The notes beneath the pieces are model-generated. The model made no database searches. It was not told where the DNA came from and saw only the letters and a list, made by a program, of their open reading frames with translations. A stretch of 64,000 bases of DNA from Heterocephalus glaber (taxonomy: Eukaryota; Chordata; Mammalia; Rodentia; Bathyergidae), in assembly GCF_000247695.1 (NCBI RefSeq), contig NW_004624734.1, positions 12,808,740 through 12,872,739 of the forward strand. Direction: 5' to 3'. Positions 21,697 through 33,065 of this stretch are shown piece by piece (the stretch's first letter is position 1; each line of letters opens with the position of its first letter). The translations under genes were made by a program, and so were the position numbers.

Positions 21697-21838
21697 TCAG
21701 CATCACTGGAACCTTGTAAACATACAGACCACTGGGCTTCCCCACCAGAATTTCTGATTGAGGAGTAGGGCAGGACCCAGACTTGCTTTTCTCAAGGTCC
21801 CGTGTGCTGCAGTTACCACACTTTAGAACCTCTGTACA
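21697..21838. repeat. MER5A-like relic
   Basis: AATTTCTGATTGAGGAGTAG, GCAGGACCCAGACTTGCTTT and ACCACACTTTAGAACCTCTG are MER5A blocks, with the left end missing. Confidence 0.6.
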
Positions 21839-21861
21839 GTAAGTGCTTGCTCAGGGCTCTC

Positions 21862-21965
21862 TGAAGCCAGCATCCCCATACATGACTGTACCTGGCTGGC
21901 ACATCACTCAGAGCTTGTCAGAAATACAGAAGCTTAGGCTACTGAATCACCTGCCTTTTAATAGA
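21862..21965. repeat. Possible second MER5-type fragment
   Basis: GCTTGTCAGAAATACAGAAG and GGCTACTGAATCACCTGCC resemble the middle of MER5/MER58-type elements. Confidence 0.4.
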
Positions 21966-22285
21966 TCTGCCGTTAATCTGTTTGCACATTAAACAAATAA
22001 AAAGTTTGAAAAGCCTGCTTCAAGCTACTTGTGACATCGTGGATGCTCAGGTGATAGCACTGAGATTTTATAAGGGCTGAGGCAAAGGGAAAGAGAGAGT
22101 CCTGAAGAAATCAGAAGAACCCTAGGTTTTCACTGTAATCTTCCTAACTGCATCTTCTCTGGCAGGCTGTGGTCAATCTTGCCAGGTTTGAACTTGCTTA
22201 GATAGTTCAGTTTTGTACCATTTAAAAAGTAAATTTCATAATTCCAGAGAAAATGAAATATGTACTTATTTAAAACAACCACCTG

Positions 22286-22438
22286 TGAGCCAAGTGTGGT
22301 GGTCCACGCCTGCAATCCCAGCACTCAGGAGACTGAGGCAGGAGGATCACCACAAGTTCAAGGCCAGCGTAGGCTACATAGTGAATTCATGAATAGCCTG
22401 AGCTACATAGTGAGACCCTGTTCCAAAATAAACAAACA
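22286..22438 (+). mobile_element. B1 SINE with internal duplication
   Basis: GAGCCAAGTGTGGTGGTCCA, GACTGAGGCAGGAGGATCAC, then GCCAGCGTAGGCTACATAG and TAGCCTGAGCTACATAG (duplicated segment), then GTGAGACCCTGTTCC and an A-rich tail. Confidence 0.92.
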
Positions 22439-22996
22439 CCCCACTACCTGTAAAGCATCATAAAATTGCAAACTGGTTATCATCAAATGTGAGCTCAGAT
22501 AATCTCACTCATTCAGGCATGTTCTGCTCACAAGCCTTCTAAGCACTCCCGGGACAAGTGGCAGGCAGATGACCCTGCAGACCTGGGTGATTTGTTCAGA
22601 GGGCTACTCCATGGCAGATTCTTCCTGCCTTTCTCTGCAGCCACAGGACGGGAATAATGAAAGTGAGAGCCCATAATTATAATCCTGAAGTATTTTATCA
22701 TCCAGTAGAGAGGAAATAACCAAAAAGATTTTCTGCAATATCTACAGTATTCAGAACCAAAAATGTCCCCTTCCTGGATAATTGAATCTAAGCATTTTTG
22801 CTTGGTTCAAATCAATTAAGTGACAAGGTATTGCTTCCTTAAAAGAGGAAACTGACCAATATATTTTCTCCCCCAATCTCCCAGTAAGCACAAGTAAAAA
22901 AGAAATGAGGAAGAAACTATATAGAAAGACGTTGTGTGTAGACATTGCAGTTAAAGCATTTAGACATGTAGACATGTGCTGTTAAAGCATTTCTAT
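22439..22996. other. No recognised repeat or gene; small local duplication
   Basis: GTTAAAGCATTT occurs at 22950-22961 and again at 22981-22992, with a doubled AGACATGT motif between. I recognise nothing else. Confidence 0.45.
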
Positions 22997-23215
22997 AAGC
23001 CGGCTTGGTGGCACATGCCTGTAATCCCAAGACTCAGAAGGCTAAGACAGAATTGCTGTGAGTTGGAGGCCAGCCTGGAAAATATAGCAAGAACCTGTCT
23101 CAAAAAAAAAAGGGGGGGAGCCAGGGATTTACCTCAGTGGGTCTGCCACCTGCCTCGCAAGCACAAGGACCCAAGTTCGATCCCTGGTACCAAACCAAAC
23201 CAAACAAAACAAAAA
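22997..23215 (+). mobile_element. B1 followed directly by ID-variant SINE
   Basis: A B1 without internal duplication (AAGCCGGCTTGGTGGCACAT ... AAGAACCTGTCTC) runs into an A tail at 23102-23111. It is followed at once by an ID-variant (AGCCAGGGATTTACCTCAG ... AAGTTCGATCCCTGGTACC) with a CAAAC/AAAAC tail. I could not find separate target duplications for the two parts. It may be a B1-ID composite rebuilt with the younger ID variant, or an ID inserted into a B1 tail. Confidence 0.8.
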
Positions 23216-23459
23216 TGTCATTACAGTTCTCTCAGTTGTGTGTCAGGGTAAGCAAAGCCACAAAGAAAAAAGGTTACACCTTCTTGTCATAACTATATAG
23301 TTTGAAGATTTATGGGGTAAAATGTTAACACAGTTTGATTGTTCATTAGTATCAAACATTATTATGCAGTTAAACAATACAGATCATTTATGAACTAGAA
23401 AGTAATGTGTATGATTTTTAAGATATAACATGTGACTTAAAGAAACAGGTTTTCAGGCT
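23216..23459. other. No recognised feature
   Basis: AT-rich unique sequence. Confidence 0.4.
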
Positions 23460-23860
23460 GTTGGCTTATTGGTTCTATCCCAAGACCCTCAGGTTTATTC
23501 CTTTTATTCTGCAGGGATACTTTGGTGGAAAGACATTGGGCACTGAGATCAACAGACCAAACCAATATAGAATTAAATCACAGTAACTGCGCTTTGGTTG
23601 GTTGCAGGGGGGCTGTAAACAATGAACTGAACTGTAACCAATTGACTGTTTGATTAACTAAGCTATAACTAATAAGTTGTTTTCTATGCTTCACTTCTGT
23701 TTCTTTATAAATGCTGTTTGATCACATTGTTAGCTGGAGCTTTCAGAGCCTGCTCTGGTTCTGGGAGCTGCCTGACTGTGTTTTGTTTTTGCTTTGCTCA
23801 TGTAAACGCTATGAAATTTAATTGATCTAAGACATTTTCCTTTTATACCTGTAGAAGCCT
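23460..23860 (+). mobile_element. Possible LTR fragment
   Basis: TTTATAAATGCTG (TATA-like) at about 23705, followed by GAGCCTGCTCTGGTTCTGGG and a GTAAACGCTATGAAATTTAA segment, resembles the promoter, R and U5 part of an old class I or III LTR. Ends and family are not resolved. Confidence 0.3.
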
Positions 23861-24768
23861 CTTCACTCCCATTTGTAATCTCTACTCTAGTCCTCTCTCT
23901 CCTCCAACAAGTAGGTAAGTGACCGCTAATCTGCCTCTGTTGCTATAGATTACTTCACAGAGTCTAGAATTTTATACAAATAGAATCTTGTAATATGTAC
24001 TTTTCTGAGTTGGATGTAAATATCTTCTTTTAGCAAGATTATTTGAAGATTCATCCAGGTTTTAGCATGGATTAACATTCTCATCCTCTTTATTGCTGGG
24101 TAGTATACAACTGCATGGACATGTTACCATTTGTCTATTCATGTTTTGATGAACATTTTAGTTGTTTCCAGTTTGTGGCTATCATAAAGCTCCTGTGAAC
24201 ATTTGTATACAAATTTTTGCATGGACATATGCTTCTATTTCTTTTGGGTAAATACATAAGATTGGAATGGCTGGACCATAGAGTAGACAGACGTATGTTT
24301 AACTTTTTAGAAACTGCCTGAATGTTTCCCTAAGAATTTTCACCATTTTATATTCCTACCAGCTGTGACTGAGAGTTCCAGTTGCTTCACACCCTTGTCT
24401 GAAATTGGCAAGATCACTCTTTTAAAGTCTAGCCATTGTAATAGGAGTGCAATGGTAGTATCTGCTTGGACTTAACTGGCATTTTCTTAATGACTAAGTT
24501 TTTTAGCATCTTTTCAGGTTCTTATGTGTCATTAAGGTCTCTTTAGTGAAGTGTCTGTTCAAGTATTTTGTTCATTTGCTTGTTAGGATTGTTATTTGCT
24601 CATTATTGAGAGTTTTCAATTTCAAGTAAATTCCTTGTCAGATATAGGACATGCAAACACTTTATCCCAGTTGGTGGCTTATCTTTTCATTTTGTTACCA
24701 GTGTTTTTTGAGGAGCAGATATTCTTAAGTCCAACTTACCTAATTGTTCTTTTATGGATTGCACTTTC
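23861..24768 (-). mobile_element. Old L1: 3' UTR and end of ORF2, antisense
   Basis: The plus strand shows the reverse complement of an ancient L1 3' end: CATCCTCTTTATTGCTGGGT, GTTTTGATGAACATTTTAGT, CTTTTGGGTAAATACATAAG, then GTGAAGTGTCTGTTCAAGTA. This piece continues at 25442 beyond a younger insertion. It is heavily mutated and belongs to the L1M class rather than a recent rodent L1. Confidence 0.85.
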
Positions 24769-25426
24769 TTTTTTTTGTTTTTTTCTTTGTATTAAATTCT
24801 TTTATTGGTACATTGTAGGTATACAACACAATTACATTTCTCATTGGGAATTGTACCTTTACATAATGCATCTTGGTTCTTATTTTTTCCCCATTCCTAG
24901 CCCTCCCTTCACACCCTCCACCCTTCCCTATTTAAGACTTTATTTCCATTTTTTCCATTTCTCATCATTTTTTCCTTTCCCTTCTTTCCTTTCCCCTGCC
25001 CCTCCCACTACCCCTACCCCTTTGGACCTTTTCTTCCTATTTTACATTATTGATTATTCATTCTAATCATCGGTACATTTTAGGTATACAATATAATGAC
25101 ATTCATCATTGGAAATTTGCACCTTTACATCGTCTCTCTTGGTTCTTATTTTTCACCCTTGCCCAGCCCTCCCTTCAACCCCTCCATTCCTCCCTATTTA
25201 CAAAGATTTTGTTTCTGTTTTTCCATTTTCTCATATTAATCCCATTCCCTTCTATCCTTTCCCCTAGCCCTCCCACTTCCTTCCCCTTTGCCCCTTTTCT
25301 TCCTATTTCACATTACCTATTATACATTCAGTCCTTATTTACATTTTCAGTTTCTCACACCAGAGAAACTATTCAGTATTTATTCATGTGTGTCCTATTT
25401 ATTTCACTTAAGAGTATTGCCTCAAT
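24769..25426 (-). mobile_element. Younger L1 3' end with doubled 3' UTR module
   Basis: A 5'-truncated antisense L1 tail inserted in the older L1. Its A tail lies at 24769-24785 (plus-strand T-run). ATGGATTGCACTTTC (24754-24768) and GTGGATTGCACTTTC (25427-25441) are the target-site duplication. Inside, a module of about 270 bases occurs twice (about 24790-25065 and 25066-25345). Each starts near GGTACATT(G/T)TAGGTATACAA and runs into a polypyrimidine tract, which is the polypurine tract on the L1 sense strand. A third copy of this module ends the L1 at 45204-45424. The open frames 24596-25066 and 25050-25475 are by-products of this low-complexity sequence. Confidence 0.8.
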
Positions 25427-25441
25427 GTGGATTGCACTTTC

Positions 25442-26164
25442 AATATCTTATCTAAGAGGTATTTGCCTAGCATAATAAGATTGCAAAGATTTTCTCCTAT
25501 GTTTTCCTTTAAAAGTGTTATAGTTTTATGTTTAGATCTGTGGTCCACTTTGAATTAATCTTTGTATATGATCCAAGTTTTTTGGTTTTGTTTTTACATA
25601 TTGATTTCAAGTTGTTACAGAACCATTTGTTGAAAAAACTTCCTTTCTTCACTAAATCACTTTGTTGTTTAAAATCAATTGACCAAATCTATGTGAATCT
25701 ATATCTGGACTCTCTATTCTGTTCCATTGATCTACTGCATATCTTGATGCCAATAGCACACTGTCTTGATTGCCATAGTGTTATAATAAGACTTAGAGTG
25801 ATTTAAAGTCCTCCAACTTTATTCTTTTTGAAAGCTATCTGGTTTGTTCTGAGTCCTTTATACTAACATGTGAAATGTTAATCAACTTTACAACTGCTAG
25901 GAAAAAAGTTTAATAGGATTTTGATTGGGATTTCTTTGACTCTTTAGATCAGTTTGAGAAGAAATAACATCCTAACGATATTGTGTCTCCCAATCCATGA
26001 ACATTGTATATCTATCTAGTTATTTAGATCTTTAATTTCTCTCAATAATGTTTTGTAGCTTTATTTTATAGGCCTTGCATATATTTTCAGTGCTTAATTT
26101 TTGTTATTATAAATTGTATCTGTCTCAATTTCTGATTATTTGCCAAGATCTAGAAATACAGTTG
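25442..26164 (-). mobile_element. Old L1 ORF2, C-terminal part, antisense
   Basis: GAACCATTTGTTGAAAAAAC (25620-25640) is the antisense of the conserved ORF2 stretch around FNKWCW. Neighbouring blocks such as TTCTGTTCCATTGATCTACT agree. The frame is broken repeatedly. Confidence 0.85.
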
Positions 26165-26255
26165 CTTTCTTTTTTCTTTTTTGTCATGCTGGGGATCAAA
26201 TCCAGAGCCTTATCCATGCTAGACAAGCACTAACCACTGAGCAAAATCCTAGTCC
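26165..26255 (-). mobile_element. ID SINE inside the L1, antisense
   Basis: The minus strand reads GGGACTAGGATTTTGCTCAG, then GTTAGTGCTTGTCTAGCATG and a B box GGATTTGATCCCC. A T-rich run at 26165-26182 is its tail. An old copy. Confidence 0.85.
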
Positions 26256-27583
26256 CTCTTCCTCCACTTTTCATATTGATGTTGTATACTGTAATCTCAC
26301 TAAACTCACTTCATTGTGTAGATTCTTTGGGATTTTCTATTAATGATGACATAATCTGCAATTAATAATACTTCTTCCTTTCTAGTTTTCTGATATTGGG
26401 AGAAAAGCATTCAGTCTTTCAGAATTAAGTATGATAAATATGGGTAGTATTTTTTGTTGTAGATGCTATTCACTGGGTTGAGGAAATTCTTTCACTCCTA
26501 GTTTGCTGACAGATTTTACTAAGTCTAGATGTTGGATTTGGCTTGTTTCTTGTGTACTAGTTTCTTGTCTTGTTGCTTGTTTCTATGTCTACTGTGGTGA
26601 CCATATGACTTTATTTTTTAGTTGTTACTAGGGTATACTATATTGATTTACCTTTCTAATGTTAAATCAACCCTTCATTCCTGGAATTAATCCCCACTTT
26701 GTCATGTATTATTTTTTACATTTATTATTAGATTTGATTTGGTAAATTTTCTTGAAGCATTTTTGAATGTACATTTACAAGGGATATTGGTTTTTAGTTT
26801 TCTTTCCTTGTATATAGTGGTTTGGATATTTGAGATGATCCTATATTCATAGATTTCAAATGGAAAGCATGATGTCTTCTTCAATTTGTATAGAATTATT
26901 ACTATATTTTCCTTAAAAATTTAGAAGAATTCACTACTGAAACTATCTGGACCTGGAATCTTCATTACTGAAAGATTTCTACCTATAAATTCAGTATCTC
27001 TAATAGACATAAACCTAGTCAGATTACTTATTTCTTTTTTTTTGACTGATCTTTGTTAGTTTGTGTCTTCAAGGAATTTGTCAGCTTCATTTAAATTATC
27101 AAGTTTATTGGCATAAAGTTGTCTGTCTCTTTATCGTACTTTTCATCTTTGCGGACTATATTAACATCACCACTTTCATTCCTGATAATTGTAATTTGTT
27201 TTTTCCTCTCCTTTTTTCTCCTAATAATACTGATTAGAGACTTATCAATTCATTGATCTTCTCAAAGAACCACCTTTTGGTTTCATTGACTTCCCTCTCT
27301 TTTTTTATTATTTAATTGATTTCCATTGTATTATTTCCTTTGTTCTGCTTGCTTTGGATTTCATTTGCTCTCTTTCTAGTTTCTTGTGGTAGAAGAAACT
27401 GAAGTTATTGATTTAAGACCATTCTTCTTGAATATAAGCACTATTTAATGTTTTAAGTTTTTCTCTAAGCTACTTCAGTAGTGCCCTACAAATTTTAGTG
27501 TTTTTATTTTCATCCAGTTGAAAATATGGTGTAATTTTCCTTTTACTTCCTTTTTTTGAGCTGTGAATTATTTAGATTTGTTA
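26256..27583 (-). mobile_element. Old L1 ORF2, reverse transcriptase region, antisense
   Basis: Blocks in order: the catalytic-loop region at about 26340-26370, the HQVGFIPG-like region at about 26640-26700, and the upstream ORF2 region to 27580. At 26351-26359 the minus strand reads GCA GAT TAT where functional L1s have the second catalytic aspartate (GAT GAT), so the ADD motif has become ADY. With many frameshifts, the reverse transcriptase is dead. Confidence 0.8.
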
Positions 27584-28257
27584 CAGTAGTCTCTCCTCTT
27601 TTGTGATTTTTTTTACCTTTTATGGTTTCAGTTACCTACAATCATCCCTGCTATGAAAATATTAAATGGAAAATTCCAGAAATTAACAGTTCATAAGTTT
27701 TACATTTCTGGCTATTCTGAGTAACATGATGAAATTTCAACTCATCCAACCATGTCTCATGTGGAACTTGGATCATCCTTTTTTTCATTGTATTCACACT
27801 GTATATACTATCCTCTTGTTAGCCACTCAGTAGCCATATCAGTTGTCAGATAGACTATTCTGCTACTGCTTGTGTTCCAGTAGCCCCAAAGCATAAGAGT
27901 CATGATACTGGCAATTAAGATATGCCAAAGAGAAGCTAAAAAGTTCTTCCTTTAAGTGAAAGGTAAAAGTGCTCACCTTAATAAGGAAGGAAAAACATAG
28001 CTGAGGTTGCTAAGATCTGCAGTTCAAAAAGATAAAGATACTCAAAAAGCAAAAAGACAGGTCATGTTCAAATTACTTGTATTACTGTATATTGTTATAA
28101 TTTTTCTATTTTATTATTACTTGTTATCATTAATCTCGTACTGTGCCTAATTTATAGAAAAAACATAGTATATATAGGGATTGGTATTAACTATGGTTTC
28201 AGGCATCTACTGGAGGTCCTGGGACATAGCCCCACAGGTAAGAGAAGATATTTGGAA
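27584..28257 (+). mobile_element. Tigger-family non-autonomous element inside the L1
   Basis: CAGTAGTCTCTCCTCTTTTG at the left and GTAAGAGAAGATATTTG at the right are the inverted ends of a Tigger (TcMar) element. TA precedes the left end (27582-27583). Internal blocks ATTAAATGGAAAATTCCAGA and CACTGTATATACTATCCTC match the family 5' UTR. From 27891 there is a decayed transposase N-terminus (GATATGCCAAAGAGAAGC), where the expected start codon region reads TAGCCCC. The remainder of the gene is deleted to about 28070. L1 sequence resumes right after, so it inserted into the L1. Confidence 0.85.
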
Positions 28258-29902
28258 ATTTCCCAAACATCATTCTATTATTGATTTCTAATTTAATCTC
28301 ATTATGGTCAGAGAACACACTTAACTGAATCCTTTATAGTTATTGATACATGTTTTATGGTCCAGCATGTTGTCAGTCTTGGTAAGTGTTCCACATGTGT
28401 TTCTTCTGTTTTAGGGTGTTGTATTAACATTAGATCAACTTGGTTAATAGTGTTAAGTCTTCTGTATCCCTACTGATTTTTTTGTCTATTTGTTTTCTCA
28501 GTTATTGAGATCAGGTTGCTGAAATTTCAGACTGCGATTATAGACTTGTTTATTTTTCCTCACAGTTCTATTACTTTTCTGTATTTTTTTTTTGAAGCTC
28601 TGTCATGATGTGTATAAATATTTGGGGTAGTTGTGTTCTTTTATTTGACCCCTCTTCATTATGAAATTAGCTTCTTTATTATGGTAATATTCTTTGATTT
28701 GAAATCTACTTTGATATTAATGAAGCCATTCAGGCTTTTTTTGATTAATGTTAATATGGTATATCTTCTTTCATCTCTTTACTTTTAACCTAGTTGTGGC
28801 TCTGTATTTAAAGTGAGTTTCTTTTCAGCAACATGTGGCTTGGTCTTGTGTTTTTATCCTATCTGGTAATCTGTCTTTCAATTGGGATATTTAGATTATT
28901 TACCTGTAGTACAACTATTGACTGGATTGGGTTTAAACTGATCACTTTCTAGCTGTTCTTTGTTACCCTTTTGTTTTTCTCTGGTTCCTTTTGGATTTCT
29001 TTCAGTTTCTTTCATCTCCTTTTTAACTTAATTGCTATATTTATTGTTCTAATAAATATACAATATAAAATAATATTAGTGGTTGCTTTGCTATTTGTAG
29101 CAAACATCTTTAATTTATCATTGTCTACCTTCCAGTGAAATCATATTAACTAATAAATAGTACAAGAATTTTAAATGAATAAATTACTATTTCTTTCTTC
29201 CTGGCCTTTGTATTGTTATTGTTTTCTTTCTACAGTCCTTGTTAACCTCACCATTCAATGTTTTTAATTTTGCTTTAAATAATCAGTTTGCCTTTGAGGA
29301 ACATTTAGATCCAAACTATGGCAATCATCATTTTGATGCTTTTTATTCTTTTGTGTATGCACAGATTTCCACCTACTGCTGCTTTCTCTCTGCAAGGACT
29401 TCCTTTAATGTTTCTTACAGTGCATGCTTGCTGATGATTAATTTCTACAATCTTTGTACATCTACAAGTCTTCATTTCTCTTTGTTTTTAAAAGCTAGTT
29501 TCTCTGGGTATAAAATTTAGTTTGTCAGGTTTTTTCTTTTATCACTTGAAACATACAGCTCTTCAGCCTTCCAGTTTGTATTGTTCCTGATGAGAAATCT
29601 GCTGACATCTGTGCCTTTGGATTTCTATACAAATGTGTTTTGTACACTTCTGGGTGCTTTCATCATGTTTTACTTTTTAATCTTTTTCAAAAGTTTGACT
29701 ATATTGTGACTAGGTATGGTTTTCTTTGTATGTGGGTTGCTTGGCATTTACTGAGTTTACTAAATATAAAAATGTATGTCTTTAACCAAATTTGGGGACT
29801 TTGTTGCCATTATTCAAAAAATTTTTTATTCACCTCCCCTTTTGCTGAGTCCTTTATGTTTTTATATTAACTAATATAATGTCGTTGTATGTAATAGAGA
29901 CA
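28258..29902 (-). mobile_element. Old L1 ORF2 N-terminal part and upstream region, antisense
   Basis: GATTTCTAATTTAATCTCAT, TTATGGTCAGAGAACACAC, GTGAGTTTCTTTTCAGCAAC and TTCAATTGGGATATTTAG match the antisense of ORF2 from its middle to the endonuclease domain. The segment from about 29500 appears to reach the region between ORF1 and ORF2. Together with 23861-27583 this is most of one L1. The several 60-90-codon plus-strand frames are by-products. Confidence 0.75.
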
Positions 29903-30157
29903 CCCTCAAACAAACTTACTTTGGCATGCAGTTTGTTTGGGTTTTTTTTGGTACTGGGGATCGAACCCAGGTCCTCAGCTTTCGAGGCAGGTGGTGGAAC
30001 CACTGAGCTAAATCCCCAGCCCCAGACTATGCTGATTGGAGAACATTTCTTTCTCCTTTGTTTTTTTGGTACTGGGGATCGAACTCAGGACCTTGCACTT
30101 GCAAGGCAGGTGCTGGAACCACTGAGCTAAATCCCCCGCCCCTCAAACAAACTTACT
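29903..30157 (-). mobile_element. Two ID-variant SINEs within one target-site duplication
   Basis: Two antisense ID-variant copies, 29949-30023 and 30069-30140, each have a T-run at the left (29941-29948 and 30061-30067). They are separated by a 37-base linker (AGACTATGCTGATTGGAGAA...). The direct repeat CCCTCAAACAAACTTACT occurs only outside the pair, at 29903-29920 and 30140-30157. This mirrors the arrangement at 11505-11714 with a different linker. Both copies look young, with intact GATCGAAC B boxes and GAGCTAAATCCC A-box sides. Confidence 0.88.
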
Positions 30158-31110
30158 GTTTCTTGTGGGGAGGGAAAACATAATGGAAGGATGCTTGGGT
30201 GTCTAACTTATTGTTTCCTGTTCTTTCAAATCTCTGTCCCCCAGAAAGACAATCTGATTGCCCTGGCTTAAGTCAGACATGTGCCCCTCTTGGAATCAGC
30301 CTTGCTAGGGAAGCAAGGTCACATGACAGTGCACAAGACAGCCTCGTGTAGGGAGTTCAAGGGATCTGGGGTTGAGTAAAGAAAAAGATGCGAGCACAGA
30401 GTGGCAGGAGTACACAGACGCTTTGTGAGGTGACATTCTGCAGATGTGTGAGGTTTGCTTGCAAACATGAAAGTCCCTGAGGGCAGAAGTTTGTAGAGGG
30501 CCAAAGGGGGAGGGCAAGGGAATTTCCCCAAGGGCAGAGGGACCACAGAGGGGACTTCTCTGTGTCTAGATGATGTCTAGGTGACTTCTGTTGCTCAGCA
30601 GCATGGCAGGGCCTCTCCAGCACTTACTTAGGTCTTACACTACAAAAACTCTATTTTATCATGGACCAGAAAATGCTGGTTGTAGTTTTGTGGGGTATAT
30701 GAAATCAGTAGGCTCTAAATGGCTAAGAATCTGCTTACTTTGGCTATTCAAAAAATAATTGGATATGTAAAAATTTGAGTTTGGCACTAGCCAAGTTTTG
30801 AGTTAACAGGTTTCAGCCTTAAATATCCAAATAAGCAATGTAAGGACTAATATCTGTGGGCCATCTATGTCTCTCTTTGACAGCACCCAGATTCACCCCT
30901 TTTGATCTTGCTAGTAGGCACTGGAGGTGAAAGGAGAACAAAGCAGTTTTTTTAAAAGATAGGGACTTCTTCAATGGTTCTTCCAGTCCTCATTCTAGTC
31001 CTCTGAAATCTATTAATGTGGGCGAGCAGATCATCTTCCATAAGTTTGTTGATATATTTATCTCAGTATGAACTGAAGTATCTTCCACCTTAATTATGAA
31101 ATTGTGATTG
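30158..31110. other. No recognised feature
   Basis: Unique-looking sequence. Three overlapping minus-strand frames at 30305-30623 show no domain. Whether the old L1 continues past 30157 is unclear. Confidence 0.4.
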
Positions 31111-31146
31111 TTGGATGGATGGACCGATAGATGGATGGATGGATGT
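31111..31146. repeat. (GGAT)n microsatellite
   Basis: Imperfect GGAT/GGAC/GATA units. Confidence 0.9.
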
Positions 31147-31164
31147 ATCTCTGCTCTCTGGAAT

Positions 31165-31300
31165 GTCCTGTTCCTGTTTAAAATCTACTCCTACAAGGTC
31201 ATCTCCCTACAGAGCTTTCCCTGACTGCTCTTCATCTCTTTATCCTTATCATTCCTTCCGTACCTGTCATCTCCTGAGGCTAAGGCTGTAGTCCTATAGA
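31165..31300 (+). repeat. L2 relic, sense
   Basis: CTACTCCTACAAGGTCATCT, AGCTTTCCCTGACTGCTC and CTTATCATTCCTTCCGTACC follow the sense L2 3' region. Confidence 0.5.
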
Positions 31301-32889
31301 GATGGTAAAGTTCTGGAAGGCTGGGCTATGACAAACGTTTCATTAACACCTCACATCTCTGGAGTCCTGCACTGGGTGGGGTGTGGGGAGTTTTCACCCA
31401 TTTGGTGCAGTGGATGTTTGGTGGGAGAGCCTGGCCCATGAGTGGAGCTGGAAAAGCAAAATCTAGAATCCTAGTCACTGAAAGTCTTCATAGTGGTCAG
31501 GGAGACAATCAAAGTGACCAATCCTAGGGACAGCTCAAGTAAGAGATGTTTGTTCAGGCAGGTCCTGGGGAGAGCATGAAAGAGGGAAGTGTGGCTCTTT
31601 GGACAGACAGGTCAAGGTTCACAGCACAGTACTGAGCTTAAGGACAGTGACATTTTGTCAGAGCATTTTTTCCGAAGGCAGTCTGACACACTGCCCAGCA
31701 CAGAGCTTTGCACACAGGAGGAGGTCACTGGTGTTATATTTTCCTGAGTCCTAAGTGGCATTTTAATCACAGAAGTCAGAGGTCCTGTCACAGAAGAAAG
31801 ATACATTATTGCATGGAGAATACTAAGTGTGTGTTCAGCCTTGAAATTTCATTGGTTTATTTACCTCTACACCTTGGAAGGGTGGAAGCTTCTATTTCCA
31901 CCTGGACTATATAAGGATCAAAAAGATTAAACCAGCCGAGAGAGCAGAAAGAGGAGAAACTGTAGCCAGATCCCATTTTTCTAAAGCTCAGAGTCCCCAA
32001 AGCATTTATCTGCACAGATTGCCATCTTGGTCCCTACAGTATCAGCACACAAATCAAATGCCCTTTTGTGTATTGGCACTTCACCAAAAATAGTGCAGTG
32101 TGCTCTGTTCCCCAAGACACACAACTCATGGATAAAATGAACCAATATTCTTCCACAATTCGGATGTTTAATTACTGGATTCTTTTTTCACACCTCGTGG
32201 CATTTTGAAAGCCCTACAGCCACTTTAAATGGTGTGGATTTTGACTGAGGCTCTGGTGGAAATGAGGAACACACCTGCTCCCGGGTCCCAGTGGCAACCA
32301 CACTGTCACAATTATGGCCCGTTAAGCACCCATGGGGCTCCCAGGCTGCAGGAACGATTCACACTGTAGCTCATCACCCTTAACACTCATCATTTGGCTC
32401 TAAAAACTCAGCCTTCAACTGTTCACAAACATGTTATTTTATCAATTGAATACATTCTGACTGGGTAGTTTCCACATTAGCAGTCTTAATGATATCTAAA
32501 GCACTTCTGCAGAGTAAAACTTGACACCTTTCTAGATACCATAAGCTGACAATGGTGACCTTATTCTCAGTGGCTATAAATGCTGAGGAAAGTCTTTTTT
32601 GTGTCCTTGCCCAAGTGGATCATAGATCAGAGCTGGTCCATCAGCAGAAGATGGAGCATGCTCAACGGGGATGCTCGGGCTCTCTCTGCTGTCAAAATGA
32701 CATACAGACAGCAAGCAGTTTAAACCTGTGGCCTCTTCTCTTAAGGAGGGTGCAACAGATAGACACATGGGGAGCACTGACTGAAGGGAAGCTAGTAGAA
32801 TGGCAAGTGCACAGATGGAGTGGGGACTGTAAAATTCCTTGAAAGCGCAAGCTGAATGTGTGATGAACTAAAATTAAATGTGGTTGTGC
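31301..32889. other. No recognised feature
   Basis: About 1.6 kb without recognised repeats. The frame at 32552-32842 (+, 96 codons) and the opposing minus frame have no domain. No splice or promoter evidence. Confidence 0.45.
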
Positions 32890-33065
32890 TAGGCAGTGTG
32901 AGTAGCGGAAAGAGTGTCATCCTGACAACTGGCACAAGCTCTGCTCCTAATAATGTATGTGACCTTGACCAACCTCTTTGGGCCTCAGTTTCCATATCAA
33001 TAAAATCTAGTAACAGTAGATGATGTCTGTTTCTAAAGCTTAAGATGCAAGCTCTGAGATTCAGT
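32890..33065 (+). repeat. MIR, sense
   Basis: TATGTGACCTTGACCAACCT followed by TTTGGGCCTCAGTTTCCATA and TCAATAAAATCTAGTAAC is a well-preserved MIR core with its usual downstream part. Confidence 0.85.

Noticed and set aside
24596..25475. Two longest overlapping plus-strand open frames (156 and 141 codons), hydrophobic and Phe/Pro-rich
   Set aside because: They lie in the antisense of an L1 3' UTR polypurine tract. The low-complexity C/T-rich sequence simply lacks stops, and the two frames are translations of tandem repeat copies.
29239..29870. Open frames of 76-93 codons suggesting small membrane proteins
   Set aside because: They are antisense translations of a decayed L1 ORF2 and upstream region.
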